In this document: positions 53,830-64,000 of the stretch, piece by piece
Position numbering within the stretch: position 1 is the stretch's first letter
Layout of the letters: each line of letters begins with the position of its first letter
DNA from: Phocoena phocoena
Taxonomy: Eukaryota > Chordata > Mammalia > Artiodactyla > Phocoenidae
NCBI RefSeq assembly: GCF_963924675.1
Contig: NC_089232.1
Span: 29,586,842-29,650,841 of the forward strand
Reading direction: 5' to 3'
DNA: 64,000 nucleotides
Program-made: the position numbers and the translations under genes
The notes under the pieces: model-generated
Told to the model about the DNA's origin: nothing
The model's input: the letters and a program-made list of their open reading frames with translations, nothing else
The model's database searches: none

Positions 53830-54920
53830 AGAGTACCACTCACATCAGAAAATCAAGGGGGTTTTGTGTGAATGCGAACTGAAGGACAGCAGCAAAACCA
53901 GTCTGCAGCAGCCCCACCTGACAAGCAGCACCCTTATAGGGAAGTGAGGAGAAGAAAGCCTGCAGACCCTACAGCCACACCCTCATTTGAAGGATGAGGG
54001 TTATAGGAGAGGAGGTCTGAGAGCAGGGAAGGCAAACACCACGTGAACTCCCTCCATACCACAGAGCAGTGGCCTGGGTAAGAAGCACTGGTTTTGAGTG
54101 GCAGCAACCTCCCACAGAAAGCCTGCAGGGGAGTAGAGTTTGCCTCTGGTAAAGCAGGCAATGATCCGTAGAAGGAGGCTGGGTCTAGCTATGGTTTACA
54201 CCTGGTATGAAGGCCAGACCTAACAGGAAAACAGACGTAGAAAACAGCTTCCCCAAACACTGAGCCAGGGTCCCAGACACACAATTCCCTGCCAGGACCA
54301 CTCACAGCTCTGCCTCTCTTCCACTCTGAATTGACTGTAAATTATTGCCAGCCACCTCTCCAACTTCAGATCTGGCAGAAGGATATGTACAGCAGCCCCC
54401 CAAAGTGATAGGAACTCAGAACAATCCACAAATTGGTTGTAATGGCTGGGCAAACACCAGATCTTATTGATGTGTCCTCAAGAGGAAACCAAAGAAGGCA
54501 CCATGGGCCAAAGAGATTCTGCAAAATAAAGCACCACAATCAAGACGCAGATGACAAATAGGCTTTTGTCAAATACTTAGTAAGGAAATAAAAGAACTGT
54601 TAGGAAATAGCTGCTTTCTGTTCTCAAATAATTCAAGAAAATGTGAACTCTGTGAAAAGAGAGATAGCAGATGAGATGATAAAATATTAGACTGAGATGA
54701 AAAGGGATAAGACTAAGAGTTTAAGAGAAAAGAGGGGTTTGATGATGGGGAAAGAGAGTAAGGAAACTAGAAAGGCCATAAAGAATTGAAATCTTCATTA
54801 GAAATGGAAAGGAGTATTTGACACTGAAGAAAATAGAATTAATAATGTGAAGGCTATTTGAGAAATTTTCTCAGAATGCCAAGGAAAAGAATAAGAAGAT
54901 AGAATGATCAAAAGAGAACA

Positions 54921-55173
54921 TGGATTTCTGTGGCTAGGAAGACTCAATATTGTCAAGAGATCAGTTCTTTCCAACTTGATCTATATCCCAATCAATATCC
55001 AAGCAAGTTGTTTTGTGGATGTTGACAAACTGATTGTAAAATTGATATGGAGAGGCGAAGGACCCAGACTAGCCAACACAATTTTGAAGGAGAAGAACAA
55101 AGTTGGAAGAGTGACAGTACCTGACATCAAGACCTACTATAAAGCTACAGTAATCAAGTCAGTATGGTATTGA
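54921..55173 (+). pseudogene. L1 ORF2 fragment (region after the RT domain)
   Basis: The open frame gives GRLNIVKRSVLSNLIYIPIN, an unusual IWRGEGPRLANTILKEKNK and VTVPDIKTYYKATVIKSVWY, ending in a TGA at 55171-55173. It is the C-terminal part of the LINE polymerase region. The catalytic domain is absent because of 5' truncation. Confidence 0.85.
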
Positions 55174-56607
55174 TAAAAGAATAGACAGGTAGATCACTGG
55201 AAAAGAATAGAGAGCCCAGAAATAGAGCCCCATCAATATAGTTAATTGATCTTTTGTAAAGGAGCAAAGGCAATACTATGGAATAAAGACAGTCTTTTCA
55301 ACGAACGGTGCTGAATAACTGGATATCCACAAGCTAAAAATGAATCAGACACAGATCTTCAATTTTCACAAGTATGAGCTCAGAACTGATTATAGACCTA
55401 AATGTAAAAATGAGAAACTATAAACCTCCAAGAAGATAGCATAAGAGAAAAACTAGATGACTGGAGTTTGACAATGACTTTTTTTAGCTACAACATCAAA
55501 GTCACGATTCATGAAAAGAATTATCGATAATCTGGACTTCACTGAAATCAAAAGCTTCCGCTTGGGAAAGACACTGTCAAGAGAATGAAAAGAAAACCAC
55601 AGACTAGGAGAAAATATTTGCAAAAGACACATCTGATAAAGAACTGTTATCCAAAACACACAAAGAACTCTTAAAACTCAAAACTAAGAAAATAAACAAC
55701 TCAATTAAAAACTGGGCAAAATACCTGAACAGACACCTTACCAAAGAAGATATGCAGATGGAAAATAAGCATATGAAATAATGTTCCACATCATATGTCA
55801 TCAGGGAAATGCAAATTAAAACAACGAGACATCACTACACACCGAATAGAATGGCAAAAATCCAGAACACTTACAGCACCAAAATGATGGTGAGGATGTG
55901 TACCAACAGGAACTCTCATTCATTGTTGGTGAGAATGCAAAATGGTACAGCCACTTCGGAAAACAGCTTAACAGTTTCTTACAAAAATAAAAATCCTCTC
56001 ACCATATGACCAGCAATTGTGTTCCTTGGTATTTACCCAAATGAGTTGAAAAATTATGTCCACACAAAAACCTGCATGTGAATGCATAGAGCAGCTTTAT
56101 TCATAATTGCCAAAACTTGGAAGCAACCAAGATGTCCTTCAGTAGGTGAATGGGTAAACTGTGGAACAGTTTATAATATTCCAGACAATGGAATATTATA
56201 CAGTGCTAAAAAGAAATAAGCTATCAAGCCATGAAAAGACATGGCTAAACCTTAAATGCATATTACTAAGTGAAAGAATCCAATCTGAAAAGGTCATAGA
56301 CTGTACGATTCCAACTATATGACATTTTAGAAAAGGCAAAACTATGGAGACAGTAGAAAGATCAGTGGTTGCTGAGGTCATCCCGGAGGGAGGGTTGAAT
56401 AGGAGCCCAGAGGATTTTTAGGGCAGTGAAACTATTCTACGATACTGTATAATAGTATGATACTATAATGGTGGATAGATGTCATTATACATTTGTCAAA
56501 ACTCATCGAATATGCAATACCAAGGGTTATATGGGAATTCTCTGTACTTTCTGCTCACTTTTCCTCTGAACCTAAAACTGCTCTGAAAAATAAAGTCTAT
56601 TTAAAAG
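54921..56607 (+). mobile_element. 5'-truncated L1 (ORF2 end and 3' UTR) with 10-bp target duplication
   Basis: Starts inside ORF2 after the RT and runs to a short A-rich end (AATAAAGTCTATTTAAAAG). AAAGAGAACA occurs at 54911-54920 and 56608-56617. The 3' UTR contains GGAACAGTTTATAATATTCC and TATTATACAGTGC phrases. Inserted in HAL1. Confidence 0.9.
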
Positions 56608-57055
56608 AAAGAGAACAGGGCATTGTGAAAGGAAAGAACAGGGTCCAATGTGCAGGAAATTAATTGATAATCTTGAGGAAGAAATCAGAACCAAGGAAAC
56701 CCATTACAACAACAACAGAAACAAGACTTTCCTGAGTTGAAGAAAGATCTGAAAAGGAATCAACACATTGGAAATTTTCAGAATTCAAAGTGAATTCCAG
56801 TGAAATTTTCAAAATTCAAAGATGAAGAACATTATGGTAAAAAAGAAAATAGGTTACTTACAAAAGAAGAGAAGTTAACTTGGAACTTCTTTTCTGTTTA
56901 ATGCAAAAAATAAGGGAGTGAGTTCTTATGGACCTTTAAGAGAGAAAATGTGATTGGAAACACAAAACCAGCCAAGTTGCCATTTATGTGTAGAGGACAT
57001 TGTCAGATATGAAAGAGTTCAGAGTATTGCATCCATGTACCCTTCCTAGAAGAAA

Positions 57056-57112
57056 AAAAATATATATATATAATTTTATATATCATATATTTATTTCAAG
57101 TGTATATAAGAT
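57056..57112. repeat. AT-rich simple sequence
   Basis: Short TATATA runs after an A-run. Confidence 0.85.
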
Positions 57113-57359
57113 ATAATCCACCTGAAGGTATAATCCAACCAATAAAGAACTCAAGAAAGGAGACGGTGTAGTGTAGGACTCAGAGTGAGCACTATTAAAT
57201 ATAGACTTGGATCTAAGTAATCATGGTTAATATGGTTTAAGGAAAAATGACTGCCCCTGTCCAAGATTGGAGAGAAGATCTGGGACCTAGGTGGCCATTT
57301 CTATGTACAGCTTCTGGTCCAGATCCATTAATTCTTTGACCAGAAAGAATTCCCTAAGC

Positions 57360-57510
57360 CATTAATGTGCTACTTTGATGTAAGTGGTGTTTACATAAGT
57401 ATAGCCAAATGTAGAAATTCATTAAGCTGTAATAGGTACTTAAGACTTGTGCATTTAATCGTGTATAAGTTATACCTCCATTAAAAATAAACAAAATGAA
57501 AAGACAAAAA
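57360..57510 (+). mobile_element. L1M 3' terminus fragment
   Basis: AAATTCATTAAGCTGTAATA, ACTTAAGACTTGTGCATTTA and TATAAGTTATACCTCCATTA followed by an A-rich end match the sense L1M 3' tail. Confidence 0.8.
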
Positions 57511-58944
57511 ATCCACTGATATTGAAAGCATTGGAATTTCCACCACCAGGAAGCAATGCCATTAAGTGGGTGCCCTTTGGGGTGCCCTTGAGCTGTCCAT
57601 GTGACATCTTTGTGCAAGTTAGAAAATGACGTCTCAAGATCCTTTACTTCCATCTCCTAAAAATTGTGGCAATAAACATACGTGTCTGTGATGACTATGA
57701 TTAAATCATACCCCCCTAGCGATGGTGCACTTGTGCAGTGCACAAGCTACCCAGTCTTATGGTTTAGCCTTGGCTGCCCTGCTTCCTTCAGCACTTCCTC
57801 CACAGCCTCTGCCTCTGCCTAGAGTGAGAGCCAACTGCTACTGGGCTATTTTCTTGCCTGGAGGGCAGGGTTTATTGACCCTGGTCCATTCTTTCCTAGC
57901 AAGCCTAACTTCTAGAGAAATATGGTAGATTTCTCTGCACAAGGAAAGCTTGCCATAGGACTCGCCATAAGTCTGGCATAAGATTCCGGACTACAACTAC
58001 CAGCAATGAGTGGATGACCACAACATCTTACAACTGCTCAGAGTCTCTTGTCTTTTCCTAAATCTACCCCCACAGATACAAGGGCCTGCTGGTAAGTAGG
58101 AGATGAGCCTGTCGTTGGTCACCCCTCTCCTGTTTGTGACCAGGCACCCTGACAGAGGAAGCAAACTAATGGGCCTAGTCTCCACAGGACCCCTGGACTT
58201 GTTTGGGAAGCCTGCTGACCAGAAATGGTCACTCCCACACCCCCTCTCCCAGTTCCCCAGGGCTTCCCTAGTGCCACCTGCCCCCACCATACTGTTTTGT
58301 CTGTTCCCAAAGGGCAGCCAACGCCTCCACCTTCTCTTTCTCTTTCTGAATTAATCACACGAATGACAAGAATTTGAGGGCATCTTTATTCTCACGACCT
58401 GTAGGATTTTGTAGTGTTCGCTTCCCCTGACAGGTTCTCATCGTAGAATTTATTTATTTGTTTATTGATTCATCTCAAGAATAAATGAGATTAACACACT
58501 TTAACAGCTTTCCATTGTGAAGAGGTCAGTGGCGCTAAAATTCGTGCGCACCTTTCCCTAAAGGTGAATTTTACAAATTGTAACAAATCATGCATAAGAG
58601 TGACAAAATTCTTGTGAGAAATTACTCTGCCCCAAACTGTGCCAGTTTGTTAGATGTCGCTACTACAGAACACAGGGAGACTTGTTCATTGCCCTCAAAT
58701 GAGATAATAGAGTAAAGATGGATGCTCACCATGGCCAATAATTGCAGGCCCCAGAGAAGTTATAAAAAGGGTCAGAGCACTTCCCCACTTTGAAGCAAAT
58801 GGCCAGTGTGTGTAACATCGTCTGCGTCCATCTGGTCCCACAAAACTTCAGGGTCGAAGAGATCTACTTAGACCTTGTTTGGAAGAGGGAAGGGAGGAAG
58901 GCCAAGAGGGAGGAAAGCGTGCCAGCAAGTGGCTGTGGTGACAC
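57511..58944. other. Unassigned
   Basis: No gene supported. 58360-58700 is AT-rich and nonrepetitive, with a TTTATTTATTTGTTTATTGA run at 58447-58466. It might be conserved noncoding sequence or an old 3' UTR relic. Confidence 0.35.
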
Positions 58945-59150
58945 CTAGGTATAAGGAACACTTGGGGTAGCCAATGACAGAGGCGTTTTTTGTTGTCACC
59001 ACCTAGGGAGGCGGGTTGCTACTGACATCTAGTGCGTGGAGACTGGGGATGCTGCTAAGTATCCCACACTGCATAGGACTGCCCCCTCCCCTCAGGAATT
59101 ATCCAGCCTAAAATATCAGGAGTGTTGAGGTTGAGAGACTCTGTTTTAAA
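58945..59150 (+). mobile_element. MER5A-type hAT-Charlie element
   Basis: TTTTTTGTTGTCACCACCTA, GCTACTGACATCTAGTGCGT, GGGATGCTGCTAAGTATCCC, AATTATCCAGCCTAAAATAT and GTTGAGGTTGAGAGACTCTG follow MER5A order. The left end is worn. Nonautonomous. Confidence 0.88.
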
Positions 59151-59780
59151 AGACCAGAATTAAGTTTAGCTCAGAGAATGGGGCTGCCACTGACGAAGGC
59201 CAGCACCAAAGCTCCCCTCATCTCCCTGTGGTCTAATCATGCAATCTCTCCCCCCTAGCACCTGACGGTGTGGCTCCACACAGAGTCTCTTGTGTCCCAA
59301 CATATGTGTGGAGGCCTCTTCTTCTTGTTGGTTGTGGTCAGAAACCTTAAGGGCATTCCAGCACCTTCCCACATCACCACATGTCCATTCAAGGGCTGGC
59401 AGGCGTTGTGCTGGCCTCCGATGGAAAGGCGTTTGTGTCCTTGAGACCGTTTATGCTCCTACTGTCTGACTGACCTATGAGACTTCCTTTCAGTCTGAGC
59501 TCTCTGCCTCTGAAGGAAGTACCGCAAAGTGGTAACCACAGCTCAAAGTCCTTCCCCGCGACCCTCTGGGTTTGCCGATCCCCACACATGGCCCCGGTTT
59601 CCTCAGGGCCTACTAATCTACTGGGCATGGGAGATACAGTGCCAGGGCTCATGGTAATTTTAGGGGCTCATGGAAATATTTTGATTTTATCTACTTTTAA
59701 AATCAAAAGAAAACATAATATAATATAATGACATATAATCATTGAATTAGTCTTTATACCTATACCAATGCAGTTATAAA
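59151..59780. other. Unassigned
   Basis: No repeat or gene recognised. Confidence 0.4.
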
Positions 59781-59801
59781 ATATAATTATATATATGTAT
59801 A

Positions 59802-59849
<48 letters not shown>

Positions 59850-59863
59850 TATGTATATATATA
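59781..59863. repeat. (TA)n microsatellite with TG variants
   Basis: Long TA array with GTGTGTA and ACATA interruptions; the longest TA tract in the window. Such tracts can extrude cruciforms. Confidence 0.97.
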
Positions 59864-60368
59864 ATGGAGGAAGAGGCACACGAAGGCACCAGTGCCGGGG
59901 ATCCATGAAAGTCACAAAGGGCCCTAGGTTTCTAGAAACACATACCCTCTGCCACAGCCCCAGGGTCAGTGAAGCGTGTCAGCAGGATCATGAAAGCTAA
60001 AGGAAATCTGGCAGGGATCTCCCTTCCCCTTCCAGGAAAGACTCTAATTTTTAAAGAAATGTTTATCTACCAAGGCCTACAGTTTTCACCAGGGAATCTG
60101 TTAGACTTACTTTAGTGAGTTGACATAACCCTGCATGACCCCGGTTCTCTGTCTGAGGCACCAATGTCAGAAGAAACTGCCCCCACAGGTTGTAAATTAA
60201 GCTCGGAGAGCTTCCTGGCTTCCCTTCAAATTTAAGACGGATTCAAGGGCCCTGGGCAGCTCGCGTGGGCTAGTCCCTCCTCCAGGCACCAAGTGTCCGA
60301 GAGTTTGGCTTTGTAGTAAGGATGCATTCTTGGATGATGATTTAACTTGTGCCATGTCTAGGTATTGC
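59864..60368. other. Unassigned
   Basis: No repeat or gene recognised. Confidence 0.4.
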
Positions 60369-60842
60369 TGTTACCGAGTTGTACTGCGTGATGGTTCAAT
60401 AAATCAAGAGATGATTCGTTGGGGCAAGGAAGAGTGACTTTAATTTGGAAAGCCGGCAGACTGAGCAGATGGTGTACTAGTGTCCCGAAGAACCATCTTA
60501 CCTGAGTTAGAGTTCAGGCTTCTTTCATACTAAAAGGGGAAGGAGTGTGACTGGCTGTTGCAGACTTCTTGGTATGGAATTCTTTGTTCTTGCTTGTGTC
60601 TGTGTAGGTCTGGTCAGGGTGTTCCTATAAACCTCCAACAAGACAAATGTTATTCTCTGTTCTGCGATAGAAAAGTATTATAGCTTTAAAGGTCAGAGCT
60701 TTGAGAATGGGCTATCCTGTATATTTCAGGCTATATGCAACATTCTTTTAGTTATTAACTTGTAGCAAAAGCAATAAAATACAAAGATTAAAGTAAAAGA
60801 AAGAGATCCAATACGGGATCAGATGTGTTCTTCCCTATTACA
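60369..60842 (-). mobile_element. Solo LTR, ERV1 (gammaretrovirus-like) type, antisense
   Basis: On the minus strand it opens TGTAATAGGGAAGAAC and closes CTCGGTAACA, the TG...CA form of an LTR, 474 bp long. It carries a poly-A signal-like ATTAAAGTCACTC followed by the TTGCCCCAACGA and TTTATTGAACC text typical of ERV1 R/U5. TTGC lies before it and CTGC after it, a 3-of-4 match to a 4-bp target duplication. No gag, pol or env sequence is attached. Subfamily not named. Confidence 0.7.
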
Positions 60843-60949
60843 CTGCCCTTAGTGTTAAAAACTCTGGGCAAATCTCCAAAGTGTGCCCAGATATGAGCTG
60901 TCTTTCCCAGATAGTGTCTCTTTTCTTTCCATACCGATTTGAAGCCATC

Positions 60950-61880
60950 TGGGGGAAAAGCAAGGAAATATAGTGCATATAGAAAATGAAAGCTAAAATA
61001 ATGTGGAACAGAGCCCCAAGAGGAATTATAAACAACATGAATGAAGTATGGCTATCTATGATAACAAATATATGGCAATAAATCCAATTATATGCCAGTC
61101 ACAAAAGATACACTTATACCAATGTGGCACAGAAGATTTAGAAGGAATAGCGTGAGTAGAAGGATGCCAAACAATGAGGAAAGAGGAGAAAAGCAAAAGC
61201 CACAGGAGTATAAAACAAAGCAATTAAATTGGACAAAAGTTCACCTGATAAATGCTAAAGGATACATCTACTTCAGTATTCATAAAGCTTTATGCACATT
61301 TAACACACCGTTGAACTTGAAAGGGCAAGATCTGCTAAATACGTAAGGAGAGATTGATAGGAACAGGGCCTTATGGGAGATTTAACATGTCCATGTCACC
61401 ATTGAACTAACGAAATAATTGCAAAAGCAAGAGCATAGAGCGTCTGGATGACAAAACTAATAAAGTAGGATTAATATGCTTATAAGCCTCACATCCTACA
61501 AACAGAACACACCTCCCATTCAAGCATTCAAAATACATTAAAAAATGATCTTTTATTTTGGCCACAAAGAATGCTTCAAAATAAAATCCTCAAAGTAGAA
61601 ACTGTACAGACCACATTCTCTAACAACATTGCAATAAAACTCTGTATTAATAACAAAAATTGAAACAAAAAAATGCAACTACTTAGGAATTTATATGCAG
61701 TCTCCTGAATAACTCTTGGGACAAAAAGAAAACCAATTCCACAATGATAAAATTTTAAAGAAATAATGACAAAGAAAAAGTCAATATATCCAACTTTATA
61801 CGTACCACATGGTCACTATCATACCAAAAAATGTCATGGCAAAAGGGTAGAAATAAAATGCACCAAAGTATTAACAATGT
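60950..61880 (+). mobile_element. Ancient L1 fragment (ORF2 reverse transcriptase region)
   Basis: AACAACATGAATGAAGTATG, TATGGCAATAAATCC and AATGCAACTACTTAGGAATT followed by TCCTGAATAACTCTTGGGAC resemble worn L1M ORF2 text. No frame survives. Confidence 0.55.
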
Positions 61881-61924
61881 TTGTCTTGGAGACAACATTA
61901 GGAGCTGGGGACCATATGCTGTTT

Positions 61925-62112
61925 CCTCGTTTTATATTCCTAACACCTGGGAGGTAAGAATTAACGCCCACTTTTACAGATGAGAAAAACAAGGTTCAGA
62001 GTATATGACGCTTTGGAAAACATCGCATATTTAATGAACACAGAGTCAGAATTAAGAGCAGGTCTGATGCTACACACCCAAGTACTCTTTCTTCTACCAC
62101 ACTTCCCTGAAC
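61925..62112 (-). mobile_element. MIR SINE, antisense, diverged
   Basis: CTTTTACAGATGAGAAAAAC and CAGAGTCAGAATTAAGAGC then CTCTTTCTTCTACCACACTT follow antisense MIR order. Confidence 0.7.
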
Positions 62113-63604
62113 TGGGGCCTAGTTTTCTCCGAGTAAAGCTAGGAGACCACAGATGGTTTCTGAGAGAACCTTCCAGCTCAGCCCTGAACCAAAAGAGGAG
62201 GCAACATAGCCCTGTTTTGTTTCCACTCTGGCTGAGAAGATAAGGTTTTCAACCTGGAAGAACTCACCTGGAGGGGAACATGAATCATACGGATAGGGGT
62301 ACAAAAACCAATCTTATCAGAGGCACCACCTGTTTGTGTTGGCACAGGACATGTGACAGGTGAGCATCGGGGACGTGGAGAACAAGTGGCCATCTGCCCT
62401 CTGACAGCTATAAGAGAGGAGCTGGCACATCTTCCAAGCCACGCAAGAGCCTTGTGGAACCTCAGAGGGTTGAAGGAAACAGAACCAGAGCTGGCCTTGG
62501 CTGTTGGATGGGAGCAGAGAGGGGAGGGAGCTTCAGCTGGACCACTGATTTGGACAAAGGCTTAGGAAGTGACATGAGCACAATGCTGACTGTTCACAGC
62601 CCTGAGTGGAGTTAAGGTTGATTGTGCTTTCACTTCGCTGGAAAGGCAGACATTCGGATTCTCTTGTTTTCGGTAAGGCTGTGCTCTCACCGTCACAGGA
62701 ATCTCGGCTCACCTCCTACCCACCTTCTTGAAGACACCTGCAAAGAATGCAGTGTCTCTAACTTCCCCACACTCTCCTCTTCTTTCAAACATCTTCCCCA
62801 CATTTCACATCCCATGGTGCTTTAGATAGTGTTCATGTTTGAGGCACACTTTCGAAAGCTGAAATTTTTGGCGACACATTTGATGGGATTAAAAGATTCA
62901 AAACATCCTGCGACCAAGTTGGTGGCTGAAGGCGCAGCTGTGTGGGTGCCTATGGCCTAGAGCCCAGTCCTTAGGGCCACTGTGTGGCCTGGGCCTCGTA
63001 CTTCAGAGGTGGGGCCTCCCCTGCCCTCATATCTTCTCAGCTGCTTTTGAAGAACCGAGATAGGGACCCCACCTCCTCCATCAGATGGTGATGCCCCAGG
63101 CCAGGGCTGTGACTCCATCATCTGGGGCCCCCTGAGGAGGCATGTGGTCTGTATTCTCCCACACTCTTTAGCCTGCTTTCACCCACAGCTCCCTGACATT
63201 TTGGAGAAAAGGACTTAGCATTGCAGCTCCCCAACCAGGAAGGCAGGAACATTAGTTTGATGGAATGTTAGAGATCCTCTCACCCAGCATTTCCCAACCA
63301 CCAGTCCATGGACAGGCACAGAGCCAGGACAGATTTTTACTGGTCTGCACAATTTTTCCTCCCCCGTGTTTCTTTCCTCCTAAACCTTACAAACAGAAGC
63401 ACATCTGAGTGGCTCCAGCCTCTGCAGACATAGCAAGGAGTCTGGCTGGGGCTCCCCGGGGCTGTGGCACTTGTGTGCCGTCGTTGCCTTGGTATTGAGC
63501 CTAAAGCCTGTCTTTTCCTCCAGTGTGTCGAGCACAAGTCAAGGTTCACCTTACCTGTAGGGTTTGCATAAGCTGTTCCCTCTGCCGGAGACACCCTCCC
63601 CTCC
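62113..63604. other. Unassigned
   Basis: Unique text. CATTTCCCAACCACCAGTCC near 63288 could be the start of a worn hAT element. No gene supported. Confidence 0.4.
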
Positions 63605-63905
63605 TCTCTGCTGGGCCAACTCCTATTCCCCTGGCACCACCTCTTGTGGGAATCTTCTCTTGACTGGCCTCCCTCCTCTGAGGCTCAGTTGGGTAGCCCC
63701 GTTCTGTGAACCCCCAGCGCACTACCCACCCCTCTAACTGCACACGTACATGCACACAGCTCAGCCGCTGTGCCTGTGTAGGTCTAGTTTCTCCGTCTTC
63801 CTCAGCAGATGTGAGCTCCTGAAGAGCAGCAACCTGGGCTCCTCCATCACTGAGTTCTCAGGACCTGGCATGGTGCCTGGCATCTGGTGGGTGCCTAGTA
63901 AAAAG
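63605..63905 (+). mobile_element. L2 LINE 3' region
   Basis: Ends in the classic order GTGAGCTCCTGAAGAGCAGC, TGAGTTCTCAGGACCTGGCA and TGGTGCCTGGCATCTGGTGG, GTGCCTAGTAAAAAG. The part left of 63760 is more diverged. Confidence 0.78.
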
Positions 63906-63925
63906 TTCACTCAGCAAATGAGGGG

Positions 63926-63952
63926 GTGGATGGATGGATGGAAAGATGGATG
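63926..63952. repeat. (GGAT)n tetranucleotide repeat
   Basis: GGATGGATGGATGG with one AAAGATGG interruption. Confidence 0.92.
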
Positions 63953-64000
63953 CTTGAAAAAGAGTCTGGACTTTATTATTTATGCTCCAATGGGATGGGA

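Larger units (their letters stand above)
53830..57050 (+). mobile_element. HAL1 ('half-L1') relic, split by an L1
   Basis: HAL1 is an old L1 relative coding only for an ORF1-like protein. The sense text AGAAAATGTGAACTCTGTGA, AAGAGAGATAGCAGATGAGA and GAGTATTTGACACTGAAGAA near 54640-54840 is the ORF1 coiled-coil region. GCATTGTGAAAGGAAAGAAC (56620) resumes after the insertion. The 5' edge is approximate, and 57113-57345 may be its worn 3' part. No intact frame. Confidence 0.7.

Noticed and set aside
53830..57050. Possible intact retroelement able to move
   Set aside because: HAL1 and the inserted L1 both lack complete frames, and the L1 is 5' truncated.

Overview
The window looks like noncoding DNA from a cetacean (whale or dolphin) nuclear genome. 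The main evidence is nine young tRNA-derived SINEs of the CHR-2 type, one CHR-1 and one short CHRS-type relative. These families are known from Cetacea, hippopotamus and ruminants. No ruminant Bov-tA or BovB copies and no primate Alu were seen. I could support no protein-coding exon, tRNA or other functional RNA gene, CpG island or CRISPR array. Most open reading frames in the window are random, or are shadows of LINE and SINE sequence.

Layout. Positions 1-13100 are a stack of antisense L1 elements. A young L1 5' half (1-3000) abuts an ancient L1 (3002-3876 and 11481-13100). A complete 7.6-kb L1M (3888-11469) split that ancient L1 and left an 11-bp target duplication. The ancient L1 also carries a hAT element and a CHR-2. 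Positions 13370-19850 are sense L1 relics, broken by a CHR-2, a mariner MITE and an unidentified 1.19-kb insertion. From about 20 to 53 kb the sequence is GC-richer, with MIR, L2, MLT1, MER20 and L3/CR1 relics, most of the CHR SINEs, several dinucleotide arrays and a Tigger transposon inserted in a TCTA array. From 53.8 to 62 kb it is AT-rich again: a HAL1 split by a truncated L1 (10-bp duplication), MER5A, a long TA array, a solo LTR of gammaretrovirus-like type and an old L1. The end carries L2 and a GGAT array.

No operon-like or gene-to-gene cooperation is visible. The content is a layered record of transposition: L2, MIR, L3/CR1 and HAL1 first, then MLT1, hAT, Tigger and L1M, then mariner, CHR-1 and finally CHR-2 and the young L1. 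I did not find a new biological system. The items most worth checking are the unidentified insertion at 14693-15880, the internally deleted Tigger, the head-to-head telomere-like tract in an L1 3' UTR, the decayed tandem array at 51230-51625, the solo LTR and an AT-rich nonrepetitive block at 30641-30960. Repeat family names are by recognition, not database search, and edges without a stated target duplication are approximate.
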